In this document: positions 55,401-63,415 of the stretch, piece by piece
Layout: every line of letters starts with the position of its first letter
How positions within the stretch are numbered: the first letter of the stretch is position 1
Assembly (NCBI GenBank): GCA_017519865.1
Contig: JAFWRQ010000030.1
Coordinates: 78,573 to 142,572 of the forward strand
Direction of reading: 5' to 3'
Origin: Bacteroidales bacterium
GTDB lineage: Bacteria > Bacteroidota > Bacteroidia > Bacteroidales > UBA932
Length of the DNA: 64,000 nucleotides
Program-made: the position numbers and the translations under genes
Notes under the pieces: model-generated
What the model saw: only the letters and a program-made list of their open reading frames with translations
What the model was told of the DNA's origin: nothing
Databases searched by the model: none

Positions 55401-56941
55401 GGGTCGATGGGAGGATTTGTGACCTGGGCGAACTGCTGGCGGAAATAGTTGAAAAGCAATTGCGGGCGCTCGGACAATGCTGCCAGCTGCGTGTCGTTAC
55501 CCATGGATGAGATCGGCTCTGAAGCAGAACTGCACATCGGGATGATGATGCGCTCGATGTCCTCGCGGGTATAATCGAATGCCCTGAGCCTCTTCTCGAA
55601 GTCCGGTACGGAGTTTTCCGCTTTACGGCCGCTGCGAAGCTTTGCCAGTTCGATGCGACCGTTCGAAAGCCAACGGCCATAGTCATGACCGTCAGCGAGA
55701 GCCTGTTTGATTTCGTCGTTGCGGTAGATGCGGCCGGTCTGGGTGTCGACCATGAGGATCTTTCCCGGCTGGAGAGACCCCTTTTCGACAACGGAACCTG
55801 CTGCGACGGGAAGGCATCCGGCTTCGGAGGCGATTGCCAGGAGGCCCTTGTCCGTGATAAAGTAACGCGACGGGCGGAGACCGTTTCGGTCCAGCATGCC
55901 TCCGGCATAACGTCCGTCGGAAAAGAGGATGGCCGCGGGGCCGTCCCACGGTTCCATAAGTATGGAGTGGTACTCGTAGAAGGCTTTCAGATCGCTTCCT
56001 ATGGGATTCTTCTCGTTGAACGACTCAGGAATCATCATCGACATCACGTGCGGCAGTTCCATTCCCGAGTGGTAGAAGAACTCCATAGTGTTGTCAAAAG
56101 ATGCGCTGTCGCTCATACCCGGCTGAATGATGGGAGAGATGTCGCGGACATCTCCCAATGCCTTGGACGAAAGCACGCCCTCGCGGGCCTCCATCCATCC
56201 GCGGTTGCCGCGGATGGTATTGATTTCTCCGTTGTGGGCCATCATCCTGAACGGCTGGGCAAGGGACCATGCCGGGAAAGTGTTCGTGCTGAAACGGGAA
56301 TGGACCAGGGCAAGACCCGAGGTGAAGAACGGGCTGGACAGGTCCGGATAATACTCCTTCAGTTGCGTGGATGTCAGCATACCTTTGTATATCAGCACCC
56401 TGCCGGAGAGGGAAACGACATAGAAGTCCTTGTCGGAAATCCTCTGTTCAACGTGCTTGCGTATGCGGTACAGCCTTGTCTCCAGTCCTTCCGGCGCGGA
56501 GTCGGCGCCGGTGATGAAGACCTGGACGACGTGCGGCTCGCAGGCGCTCGCAGTCTCGCCCAGGATATCACTGTTCACCGGAACCTCCCTGACATTGGAA
56601 AGGACAAGTCCCTCCCGCTGCGTCTCTTCCCTGAGGATTCCTAAATAGCTCTCACCTGCCTTACCCTCCTTCGGAAGGAAGATCAGGCCGGTGCCGTACC
56701 TGCCCCTCTCCGGAACAGGAATGCCCTGGAGCAGGATGAATTCGTGGGGGATCTGCACCATGATGCCGGCGCCATCGCCGGTTCTGGCGTCGGCGCCCTC
56801 GGCTCCACGGTGCTTCAGGTTCTCCAGCATGGTAATGGCATCGGACACCAGCTGGTGGGTCTTGTTGCCGTTCAGGTCGGCAATCAATCCCACTCCGCAG
56901 GCATCGTGCTCGTATGCCGGATCGTATAAGGTTCTTTCCAT
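52493..56941 (-). CDS. gltB: Glutamate synthase large subunit
   Basis: This 1482-residue subunit makes two glutamates from glutamine and 2-oxoglutarate. The glutaminase nucleophile is Cys15 (HDACGVG) after a short propeptide. The FMN domain shows PPHHDIYSIEDLAQLI and SGAEGGTGASP, with an iron-sulfur segment (CHANSCPMGIAT). A C-terminal GXGXG beta-helix domain is present. The start at 56941 was preferred because it leaves the normal propeptide; the frame extends 20 residues upstream without a family match. It lies 4 bp after the glutamine synthetase gene. Confidence 0.95.
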   Translation of the reverse strand: MERTLYDPAYEHDACGVGLIADLNGNKTHQLVSDAITMLENLKHRGAEGADARTGDGAGIMVQIPHEFILLQGIPVPERGRYGTGLIFLPKEGKAGESYLGILREETQREGLVLSNVREVPVNSDILGETASACEPHVVQVFITGADSAPEGLETRLYRIRKHVEQRISDKDFYVVSLSGRVLIYKGMLTSTQLKEYYPDLSSPFFTSGLALVHSRFSTNTFPAWSLAQPFRMMAHNGEINTIRGNRGWMEAREGVLSSKALGDVRDISPIIQPGMSDSASFDNTMEFFYHSGMELPHVMSMMIPESFNEKNPIGSDLKAFYEYHSILMEPWDGPAAILFSDGRYAGGMLDRNGLRPSRYFITDKGLLAIASEAGCLPVAAGSVVEKGSLQPGKILMVDTQTGRIYRNDEIKQALADGHDYGRWLSNGRIELAKLRSGRKAENSVPDFEKRLRAFDYTREDIERIIIPMCSSASEPISSMGNDTQLAALSERPQLLFNYFRQQFAQVTNPPIDPIREDLVMSLTEYIGAVGMNILTPDEDHCKMVRLPQPVLTNDELDILCHIRYKGFNTEVLPIIFEKSKGEVGMKEALDSLCREAEASVDQGINYIILSDRDLDETHAAIPSLLAVSAIHHYLVKVQKRVRTALIVESGEIRETMHSALLLGYGASAVNPYMAFAIIDDLVKKGDLQLDFETARKNYIKAVDKGLKKILSKMGISTIRSYRGAKIFESIGLGADLLREYFGTPSSTVGGISLSRIAQDAASMHAQGFDCEVSNILPHIGQYSFRKDGIPHSWTPEAIAALQLATRSGDYRKFKEFTSIVDNHREPMFLRDFFSFKHNPIPIDEVEPVEEIVKRFVGAAMSFGAISQGAHEAIAEALNRLGSRSNTGEGGEDRERFHSPKNSAIKQVASGRFGVTTEYLVNAKEIQIKIAQGAKPGEGGQLPGYKVDGIIARTRHSIPGISLISPPPHHDIYSIEDLAQLIFDLRNVNPDARISVKLVAESGVGTVAAGVAKAKADLIVISGAEGGTGASPMSSIRYAGVSPEIGLSETRQTLIRNGLRDRVTLQTDGQLKTGRDVVAMALLGADEFGFGTAQLIVLGCVLMRKCHANSCPMGIATRNPQLLKLYRGCSDALVNYYRFLAQEVREYLADMGFRKFEDIVGRTDLITVDVAKVGTKAASLDFSRLLFQEGDSHLHANPEYRNSLGDVLDKHILAAAKPALESGRSVSLHYGIANTDRTVGALLSGRIAERYGEDGLPDGTVNVTFHGSAGQSFGAFLMKGVSFRLEGETNDYLGKGLSGGRIIVRPDPDAHFDASENTIAGNTLLYGATSGSLFMAGRAGERFAVRNSGAIAVVEGVGDHCCEYMTGGRVVVLGPTGRNFAAGMSGGLAYVWDPDHNFDYYCNMEMIELGLIEEKTRMEELKCLIAEHRRLTGSALAARMLEHWSEYAEDFIQVTPIEYKRVLHEEQLRKLNEKIDNVQMDY

Positions 56942-56945
56942 AGTC

Positions 56946-59132
56946 TTAGTTGATGAAAAGGAGTTCGCGGTACTTGGGAAGCGGCCACATGTCGTTGTCA
57001 ACGATCTCTTCCAGCTTGTCGATGGGCCTGCGGATCGCGAACAGGCTTTCGGCTATCTCGTGATAGGCCTTTGCCTTCTCATATTCGTTCTCGATGGTGT
57101 TGGCGCTCTTCCTGGCTTCGATCATCTTTGCCACGCCCTTCTGGAGTTGATCTATCCTGTGAGAGATCTTTTCGATGAGGGTGATGGTCACGGCCGCTTT
57201 TTCCTGATAGGAATCGGGGAAGGCTTCCTTCATCATCTTCAGGTTTTTGAGCAGGATGTTCTGATATGCGAGCGCGGCGGGGATGACGTGATTGATGGCC
57301 ATCCTGCCCATCACGCGGGACTCTATCTGCACCTTCTTGGTGTACATCTCCCATTTGACCTCGTTCCTGGCTTCGAGTTCCTTCGGGGAGTAGATGCCCA
57401 GCGAGGTGAACATTTCGACGGATTCAGGCTTAGTGAAGGATTTGATCATCTCCGGAACGCTGGTCTCGGTGTCGAGTCCGCGCCTTGCTGCCTCCTCCTT
57501 CCACTCGTCGGTGTAGCCGTTGCCGTCGAAGCAGACGACGTCGATGATGGAGCTGATGATCGGTTTGAGGACGTCCATTACGGCGACTTCAAGAGCCTTG
57601 CCGGAGGCGAGCTCCTTGTCAAGGGCTTTCTTGAAGATGAGTAGCTGCTCGGCGACGGCGCCGCTGAGCGCAGTCATAGCGCCGGCGCAGTTGGCGGAGG
57701 AACCTACAGCACGGAACTCGAATCGGTTGCCTGTGAAAGCGAACGGCGAGGTACGGTTGCGGTCAGTGTTGTCCACGAAGATCTCTGGGATTTCCACGAT
57801 GCCGACAGATGTCTCCTTCTTGCCGGCAATCTCGATGGGGGTGCCGGAAGGCAGCTCGAGGAGTTTGTGGAGCACTTCAGTCATGGTACGGCCAAGGAAG
57901 GCGGAGACGATTGCCGGTGGAGCCTCGTTGGCACCGAGACGGTGCGCGTTGGTGGCGCTGGCTATGCTGGCCTTCAGCAGGGCGTTATGTTTCTGGACCG
58001 CGGCAAGGATGTTGACGAAGAATGTGACGAACTGGAGGTTTCCTGCAGGATCCTTGCCGGGAGCAAGCAGCAGGGTGCCGGTGTCAGTACCCAGGGACCA
58101 GTTGTTGTGCTTGCCGGAACCGTTGATGCCGTCGAAAGGCTTCTCGTGCAGGAGCACTACGAAGCCGTGCTTGCGCGCGACCTTGTTCATAACGTTCATT
58201 ATCATCTGGTTCTGGTCGTTGGAGAGGTTGCACTCCCCGAAGATCGGAGCAAGTTCGAACTGGTTGGGAGCGACCTCGTTGTGCCTGGTTTTCAGAGGAA
58301 TGCCGAGTTTGTAGCCCTCGTATTCGAGATCCTTCATGAATGCAGCGACGCGGGTGGGGATGGCCGCGAAGTAGTGGTCCTCGAGCTGCTGGTTCTTGGA
58401 GGAGGCGTGGCCCATTAGGGTGCGTCCGGTGAGGATGAGGTCGGGCCTTGCTGCATAGAGATCCTCATCCACGAGGAAATACTCCTGCTCCCAGCCGAGG
58501 TAGGAATGCACCTTGGATACCTTTGGGTCGAAGAGCTTGCAGATAGGTACCGCAGCGTCGGAAACGGCCTTGAGCGCTTTCTTCAGAGGTGTCTTGTAGT
58601 CCAGTGCCTCGCCGGTGTAAGAGATGAACACGGTCGGTATGCAGAGGGTGTCGTCCTGGATGAAGACAGGAGAAGTCGGGTCCCAGGCGGTGTAGCCGCG
58701 CGCCTCGAAGGTGGCGCGGATGCCGCCGCTGGGGAAGGACGAGGCGTCCGGCTCCTGCTGGATCAGGGACTTGCCGTTGAAGGACTCGATCATGCCACCC
58801 TTCCTGTCGTATTCCATCAGGGAGTCGTGTTTCTCGGCAGTCACTTCCGTAAGGGGCTGGAACCAGTGGGTGATGTGCGTAACGCCGTGTCCGAGCGCCC
58901 ACTCCTTCATGCCTTCGGCGACTTTGTCAGCCGTGGCCAGGTCGAGTGAACGGCCGTTGTCGATACAGTCGACCAAGGCCTCGTAGGTCTTGATATCAAG
59001 ATACTTGCGCATCTTTTCGCGGTTGAACACCAGCTCTCCGAAATAGGCCGAAGGTCTCTCAGCGGGAGCAGTCACGTCCAAAGCCCTCTTCTTGAAGGCA
59101 TCCTGGACAACATCGAATCTAAGCTTGCTCAT
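56946..59132 (-). CDS. glnN: Glutamine synthetase type III
   Basis: This 728-residue enzyme makes glutamine from glutamate, ammonia and ATP. The length and motifs (GWEQEYFLVD, TRHNEVAPNQFELAPIF, HEKPFDGINGSGKHNNWSLGT and NRTSPFAFTGNRFEFRAVGSSAN) identify type III, the main form in Bacteroidales. Placement between asnB and gltB makes a complete GS-GOGAT module in one operon. It lies 20 bp after asnB. Confidence 0.95.
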   Translation of the reverse strand: MSKLRFDVVQDAFKKRALDVTAPAERPSAYFGELVFNREKMRKYLDIKTYEALVDCIDNGRSLDLATADKVAEGMKEWALGHGVTHITHWFQPLTEVTAEKHDSLMEYDRKGGMIESFNGKSLIQQEPDASSFPSGGIRATFEARGYTAWDPTSPVFIQDDTLCIPTVFISYTGEALDYKTPLKKALKAVSDAAVPICKLFDPKVSKVHSYLGWEQEYFLVDEDLYAARPDLILTGRTLMGHASSKNQQLEDHYFAAIPTRVAAFMKDLEYEGYKLGIPLKTRHNEVAPNQFELAPIFGECNLSNDQNQMIMNVMNKVARKHGFVVLLHEKPFDGINGSGKHNNWSLGTDTGTLLLAPGKDPAGNLQFVTFFVNILAAVQKHNALLKASIASATNAHRLGANEAPPAIVSAFLGRTMTEVLHKLLELPSGTPIEIAGKKETSVGIVEIPEIFVDNTDRNRTSPFAFTGNRFEFRAVGSSANCAGAMTALSGAVAEQLLIFKKALDKELASGKALEVAVMDVLKPIISSIIDVVCFDGNGYTDEWKEEAARRGLDTETSVPEMIKSFTKPESVEMFTSLGIYSPKELEARNEVKWEMYTKKVQIESRVMGRMAINHVIPAALAYQNILLKNLKMMKEAFPDSYQEKAAVTITLIEKISHRIDQLQKGVAKMIEARKSANTIENEYEKAKAYHEIAESLFAIRRPIDKLEEIVDNDMWPLPKYRELLFIN

Positions 59133-59152
59133 ACTATGGGGAATTTATAAGG

Positions 59153-60820
59153 TTAATATGCTTGGATATGGACTCCGGCGACCGCGCGGCCGCTGGGGTC
59201 GTTGAGGTTCTTGAAAGCGGCGTCCCATTCCAGAGCGATGGCAGTGGAACAGGCTACACTGGCTTCGCTGGGCACCGAGAGTGCAGCGGAGTCGCTCGGA
59301 AACAGTTCGGAGAAAATGCTGCGGTAGTAATACTCCTCCTTGTTCTGAGGGGTATGGATGGGGAAGCGGTTGGCGGCATGCGCCATCTGCTCGTCGCTTA
59401 CGGCCTCGGACGTGACGCGCTTGAGCGTGTCGATCCAGGAGTAGCCGACGCCGTCGGAGAACTGCTCCTTCTGCCTCCAGGCTATCTCAGAAGGTATCAG
59501 GTCTGCACACGCCTCGCGGACGATCTTCTTTTCAATTGTCTGCCCGGGGCACATCTTCGCTGCTGGATTCAAGCGCATGGCTACGTCCAGGAACTCCTTG
59601 TCCAGGAACGGTACGCGTCCTTCGACGCCCCAAGCCGAAAGGCTCTTGTTGGCTCTCAGGCAGTCGTAGAGATGGAGCTTGGAGAGTTTTCTGACCGTTT
59701 CCTCGTGGAAGGCGCGTGCATCTGGCGCTTTGTGGAAATAAAGGTAGCCGCCGAAGACTTCATCGGCCCCTTCTCCTGAGAGGACCATCTTGATGCCCAT
59801 CGACTTGATGACGCGTGCCAGAAGATACATCGGCGTCGATGCGCGTATGGTCGTGACGTCGTAAGTCTCAGTGTAATAGATGACGTCACGTATCGCGTCC
59901 AGACCTTCCTGTATTGTATAGTTGATCTCGTGGTGTACGGTACCGATGTGCTCGGCGACCAGGCGCGCCTTGTCAAGGTCCGGTGCACCTTTCAGCCCTA
60001 CGGCGAAAGAGTGCAGCCGCGGCCACCAGGCACGCGTCCTTGAATCGTCCTCGATGCGCATTGCGCTAAACTTCTCGGCAATTGCAGAAATGACGGAAGA
60101 GTCGAGCCCGCCGGAGAGCAGCACGCCGTAAGGGACGTCGGACATCAGCTGGCGCTTCACCGCGGACTCCAGCGCAGCACGGAGTTGTGCCGGGTCGGCG
60201 GGATTGTCCTTGACATTTTCATATCCGGTCCAGTCGCGCTTATACCAGCGCTTCATTCCGGGCTCGCGGCTCCAGTAGAAATGGCCGGGCAGGAAGGGCT
60301 CGTACCGTTCGCACTGCCCTTCCAGCGCCTTCAGCTCGCTGGCTGCATAGACCTTTCCGTCAGCATCGTCAAAGCCGATATACAAAGGAATGACTCCGAT
60401 GGGGTCGCGGGCGATCAGGAAAGCATCTTTCTCTGCGTCATAGAGCGCAAATGCAAAAATCCCGTTCAGCTCCTCCAGGAAATCCGGCCCCTTGTCGCGG
60501 TACAAGGCGAGGATGACCTCACAATCGCTGCCCGTACGGAAATCATATTTCCCGGAGTAGCGCCGGCGGATCTCCTGATGGTTGTAGATCTCACCGTTCA
60601 CGGCCAGCACCTGCTTCCCGTCAGGGGAGAGGAGCGGCTGCCCGCCGGACTCAGGGTCCACGATGCTCAGGCGCTCGTGGGCCAAGACGGCGCTCCCGCC
60701 GCACCAGATGCCGCTCCAGTCCGGCCCTCTGTGCCGAAGTTTGCGGCTCATTCCGAGAGCCTTCCGGCGCATGGCGTCGGACTGTTCGCGAATGTTGAAA
60801 ATACATGAGATCCCACACAT
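59153..60820 (-). CDS. asnB: Asparagine synthase B (glutamine-hydrolysing)
   Basis: This 555-residue enzyme makes asparagine from aspartate, ATP and glutamine. Cys2 of MCGISC is the glutaminase nucleophile after Met removal. RHRGPDWSG, VNGEIYNH and the synthetase P-loop LLSGGLDSSV are present. It is the first structural gene of the nitrogen operon and lies 120 nt downstream of an Asn/Gln-rich leader frame and 60 nt downstream of an intrinsic terminator, so its transcription is probably attenuated. Confidence 0.96.
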   Translation of the reverse strand: MCGISCIFNIREQSDAMRRKALGMSRKLRHRGPDWSGIWCGGSAVLAHERLSIVDPESGGQPLLSPDGKQVLAVNGEIYNHQEIRRRYSGKYDFRTGSDCEVILALYRDKGPDFLEELNGIFAFALYDAEKDAFLIARDPIGVIPLYIGFDDADGKVYAASELKALEGQCERYEPFLPGHFYWSREPGMKRWYKRDWTGYENVKDNPADPAQLRAALESAVKRQLMSDVPYGVLLSGGLDSSVISAIAEKFSAMRIEDDSRTRAWWPRLHSFAVGLKGAPDLDKARLVAEHIGTVHHEINYTIQEGLDAIRDVIYYTETYDVTTIRASTPMYLLARVIKSMGIKMVLSGEGADEVFGGYLYFHKAPDARAFHEETVRKLSKLHLYDCLRANKSLSAWGVEGRVPFLDKEFLDVAMRLNPAAKMCPGQTIEKKIVREACADLIPSEIAWRQKEQFSDGVGYSWIDTLKRVTSEAVSDEQMAHAANRFPIHTPQNKEEYYYRSIFSELFPSDSAALSVPSEASVACSTAIALEWDAAFKNLNDPSGRAVAGVHIQAY

Positions 60821-60880
60821 GGTATTCGTGTTTATTTGTTAAGTTATGCGTTTCCTTTTTCGGGGGGGATGGAGGGAAAC

Positions 60881-60910
60881 AAAAAAAAGACCGGCTCTCT
60901 CGAACCGGTC
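60881..60910 (-). terminator. Attenuator terminator in the asnB leader
   Basis: On the minus strand GACCGGTT (60910-60903) pairs with AGCCGGTC (60896-60889) in an 8-bp stem with one G-U pair and a 6-base loop. Eight Ts follow (60888-60881). It lies between the leader frame and asnB, so it can stop the whole operon. Confidence 0.9.
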
Positions 60911-60953
60911 CCCTATTATGCTTATACCACAAAAATCACCTTATCCGACCGGC
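60904..60953 (-). promoter_or_regulatory. Putative antiterminator pairing
   Basis: GCCGGTC (60953-60947), in codons 32-34 of the leader frame, copies the 3' arm of the terminator. It can pair over 7 bp (one G-U) with GACCGGT (60910-60904), the 5' arm. The two structures are mutually exclusive. A ribosome at the leader stop (60943-60941) would cover the first segment; one stalled at codons 25-26 would leave it free. Confidence 0.75.
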
Positions 60954-61048
60954 AAGACAAGATACAGCTTATTATTCTGGGAATTCTGTGAATTCTCAGA
61001 GACAAGCTGCTGCTTGAAATTGGCGGATATGATGAAAAGGTTTGTCAT
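60941..61048 (-). CDS. Asn/Gln-rich leader peptide of the nitrogen operon
   Basis: The frame encodes 35 residues from ATG at 61048 to TAA at 60943-60941. It holds six Asn (3, 10, 19, 22, 25, 26) and four Gln (13, 14, 21, 24), with the run NSQNSQNN at 19-26. The predicted transcript start (about 61064) lies 16 nt upstream. Composition, position before a terminator and the overlap of its end with the antiterminator segment mark it as an attenuation leader rather than a functional protein. It is too short for the usual gene callers. Confidence 0.85.
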   Translation of the reverse strand: MTNLFIISANFKQQLVSENSQNSQNNKLYLVLPVG

Positions 61049-61067
61049 TTCGATTGTTCTTCTGTTA

Positions 61068-61099
61068 CAAATTTAGTCAGCGGAAATCTAAAATGCAAG
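61068..61099 (-). promoter_or_regulatory. Promoter of the asnB operon leader
   Basis: Minus strand CTTG (61099-61096), 20 bases, then TAAATTTG (61075-61068). The -7 box is perfect; the -33 box has one mismatch. It would start transcripts just before the leader frame. Confidence 0.75.
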
Positions 61100-61137
61100 A
61101 TATTTTTTTAAAAAATTTATAAATCGTTTTTAGATTT
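61084..61137. repeat. A/T-rich inverted repeat between nadE and the asnB promoter
   Basis: aaatctaaaa (61084-61093) and ttttagattt (61128-61137) are perfect complements around an A/T-rich loop. It could end nadE transcription or serve as an operator, because it overlaps the -33 region of the asnB promoter. The rest of 61138-61272 holds nothing that I recognise. Confidence 0.45.
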
Positions 61138-61272
61138 TTCAACCGCCCCGGCATCAGGAATGATTTCCGGAGCGTATTCTTCTTTCCTACATCGGTAAAT
61201 AATGACAAGGGGCTTTCTCTGCATTTCTTGCCATCACTTCTTCTGAAGCAGGTCCTAAAGTCTTTTATCGCC

Positions 61273-63366
61273 TTATTCCGAAATCATCTCAAGATCCGAT
61301 ATCCACAGCGCCACCTTCGCATCCGAAGGCATCCTGAGGTCCCCTCTCGGAGAAAGGGACACCGAACCGACCTTCGGTCCGTCGGGAAGGCAGGAACGCT
61401 TGAACTGCTGGCTGAAGAACCTCCAGTAGAACTTCTTGAGCCACTTTTGGATTGTCTCCTTGTCATAGTCGTTGGACTTTCCTTCCGGTCCCACGAAAAC
61501 TGATGCGTCCGTCCTCTTTCCGAGGAAGGCCTTCTTCGCGAGGAAGTATATCTTCGAAGGAGAGTATCCGAAACGGAACATATTGTATAGGAAGAAGTCG
61601 TGGAGTTCGTAAGGTCCGACGAGATCCTCTGTCTTCTGCTTTATGTTACCCTTCTCGTCAGCCGGGGTGAGTTCTGGGCTGATGGGGGTGTCGACGACAT
61701 CGAGGAGGATTTCTCGGGCGGTTCTGTCCCCGTCCCCAGCCTCACCGAAGTTGTTCTCCGCCGCCCACTTCACGAGGTACTTCACGAGTGTCTTTGGGAT
61801 TGAGGCGTTCACTCCGTACATTGACATATGGTCTCCGTTGTATGTGGCCCAACCGAGAGCCAGTTCCGAAAGATCTCCCGTTCCGACGACAAGACCGTTT
61901 TCCTTGTTTGCCACATCCATCAGAATCTGGGTCCTTTCCCTCGCCTGGCTGTTTTCGTAGGTGATGTCATGGACCGAAAGGTCATGTCCTATGTCCTCGA
62001 AATGCTGCTTGACGGCAGGGACTATGGAAATCTCCCTCTGGGTGACACCGAGTACAGTCATAAGGTCGACTGCGTTGCTGTATGTACGGTTAGTAGTACC
62101 GAAGCCGGGCATCGTTATTCCGATGATGCCTTTGCGGTCATACCCCAGACCGTCAAAGGCCATCACCGTTACAAGAAGCGCCAGGGTGCTGTCCAATCCT
62201 CCGGATATTCCGATGACGGCTGTCTTGCAGCCTATGTGCTCGAGCCTGGACATGAGGCCGAGGACCTGGATCGAAGTAATCTCCTTGGCCCTGCGGTCAA
62301 TTTCGGCGGGATCTCCGCCGGGAACGAATGGATGTGGTTCTATACTCCGGATAAGTTCTTCGTCGAATGAAGTCGAAGCGGCTTTGCCGAGGTCTACGAT
62401 GCCGTAGCGGCGGCGCATGTCGGAGGAAGTCCTTCCGTCGGGGATTATGGCAGAGAATGTCGTCTCCCTCTGACGCAGGATGGAGAGTTTCTCCATGTCG
62501 AGATCCGCGAGGATCATCTGGGTCTTCGTGGAGAACCTTTCGCTTTCGGCGAGGAAGGAACCGTTCTCGCAGATCATCGATGATCCCGCGAAAACCATAT
62601 CCTGGGTGGATTCACCGTAGGAAGCCGAACAGTAGATGTACCCACTTATGGTCCTTGCTGACTGGTTCGCTACGAGAGCCTTTCGGTAGACGTGCTTTAG
62701 GAGCACCTCGTTGCTTGCGGAAGGGTTGACGATGATTCTGGCTCCGCCCAGGGCGTGGAACGACGAAGGAGGGATGGGCATCCACAGGTCCTCGCAGATT
62801 TCCACGGCGAAGGTCGCCTCCCCGATCGAGAAAATCTGGTTCGGGGAAATCGTCGTCCTGAATCCGGCGTACTTCATCGTGCAGGGGGTACCTTCACGGT
62901 AGTAGTCCTTGCCGTCGTCATGGAAGTTACCGGTGGAGACGTTTCCGGGTGAGAGGAAATCCGCCCCTGAAGAGAACCACCTCGATTCATAGAACTCCCC
63001 GTAGTTGGGTACGTACACCTTGGGGACAAGTCCCCGGAGCATCCCGTTCCGGAAGACGGCGGCGCAGTTATAAAGGCGGTCCAGATGCCTAACCGGCACT
63101 CCGACCACTACCGTCACTTCCTTGGCCCTTGTATGGGCCCTTATCGCTGCTATCGCCTTCTCCGCCTCGGCGATGAGGATATCCTGGCTGAAAAGGTCGC
63201 CGCAGGTGTATCCTGTGACGCAGAGTTCGGGAAAGACCAGAAGCGACACCTTCCTGTTTTCAGCGACGGTAATAGCGGAAAGGATTTCCGCTGTATTGAA
63301 TGCAATGTCGGCCACCTTCACACGAGGTGAACATGCTGCCACTCTTATGAATCCGTAATTTTCCAT
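61273..63366 (-). CDS. nadE: Glutamine-dependent NAD+ synthase
   Basis: This 697-residue enzyme amidates nicotinic acid adenine dinucleotide with glutamine nitrogen. The N-terminal nitrilase-type amidase has Glu47 (FPELCVTGYTCGD), Lys in VPKVYVPNYGEFYE and Cys in VEICEDLW. The synthetase domain has the P-loop GISGGLDSTLA (about 390) and GTGDLSELALGWATYNGDHMS. The two-domain length is standard. It lies upstream of the asnB leader on the same strand but seems to be a separate unit. Confidence 0.95.
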   Translation of the reverse strand: MENYGFIRVAACSPRVKVADIAFNTAEILSAITVAENRKVSLLVFPELCVTGYTCGDLFSQDILIAEAEKAIAAIRAHTRAKEVTVVVGVPVRHLDRLYNCAAVFRNGMLRGLVPKVYVPNYGEFYESRWFSSGADFLSPGNVSTGNFHDDGKDYYREGTPCTMKYAGFRTTISPNQIFSIGEATFAVEICEDLWMPIPPSSFHALGGARIIVNPSASNEVLLKHVYRKALVANQSARTISGYIYCSASYGESTQDMVFAGSSMICENGSFLAESERFSTKTQMILADLDMEKLSILRQRETTFSAIIPDGRTSSDMRRRYGIVDLGKAASTSFDEELIRSIEPHPFVPGGDPAEIDRRAKEITSIQVLGLMSRLEHIGCKTAVIGISGGLDSTLALLVTVMAFDGLGYDRKGIIGITMPGFGTTNRTYSNAVDLMTVLGVTQREISIVPAVKQHFEDIGHDLSVHDITYENSQARERTQILMDVANKENGLVVGTGDLSELALGWATYNGDHMSMYGVNASIPKTLVKYLVKWAAENNFGEAGDGDRTAREILLDVVDTPISPELTPADEKGNIKQKTEDLVGPYELHDFFLYNMFRFGYSPSKIYFLAKKAFLGKRTDASVFVGPEGKSNDYDKETIQKWLKKFYWRFFSQQFKRSCLPDGPKVGSVSLSPRGDLRMPSDAKVALWISDLEMISE

Positions 63367-63415
63367 CTTAGAATATGTGTGTCTTTAACTGGGGCTTTGT
63401 GAATATCTAGAATAA

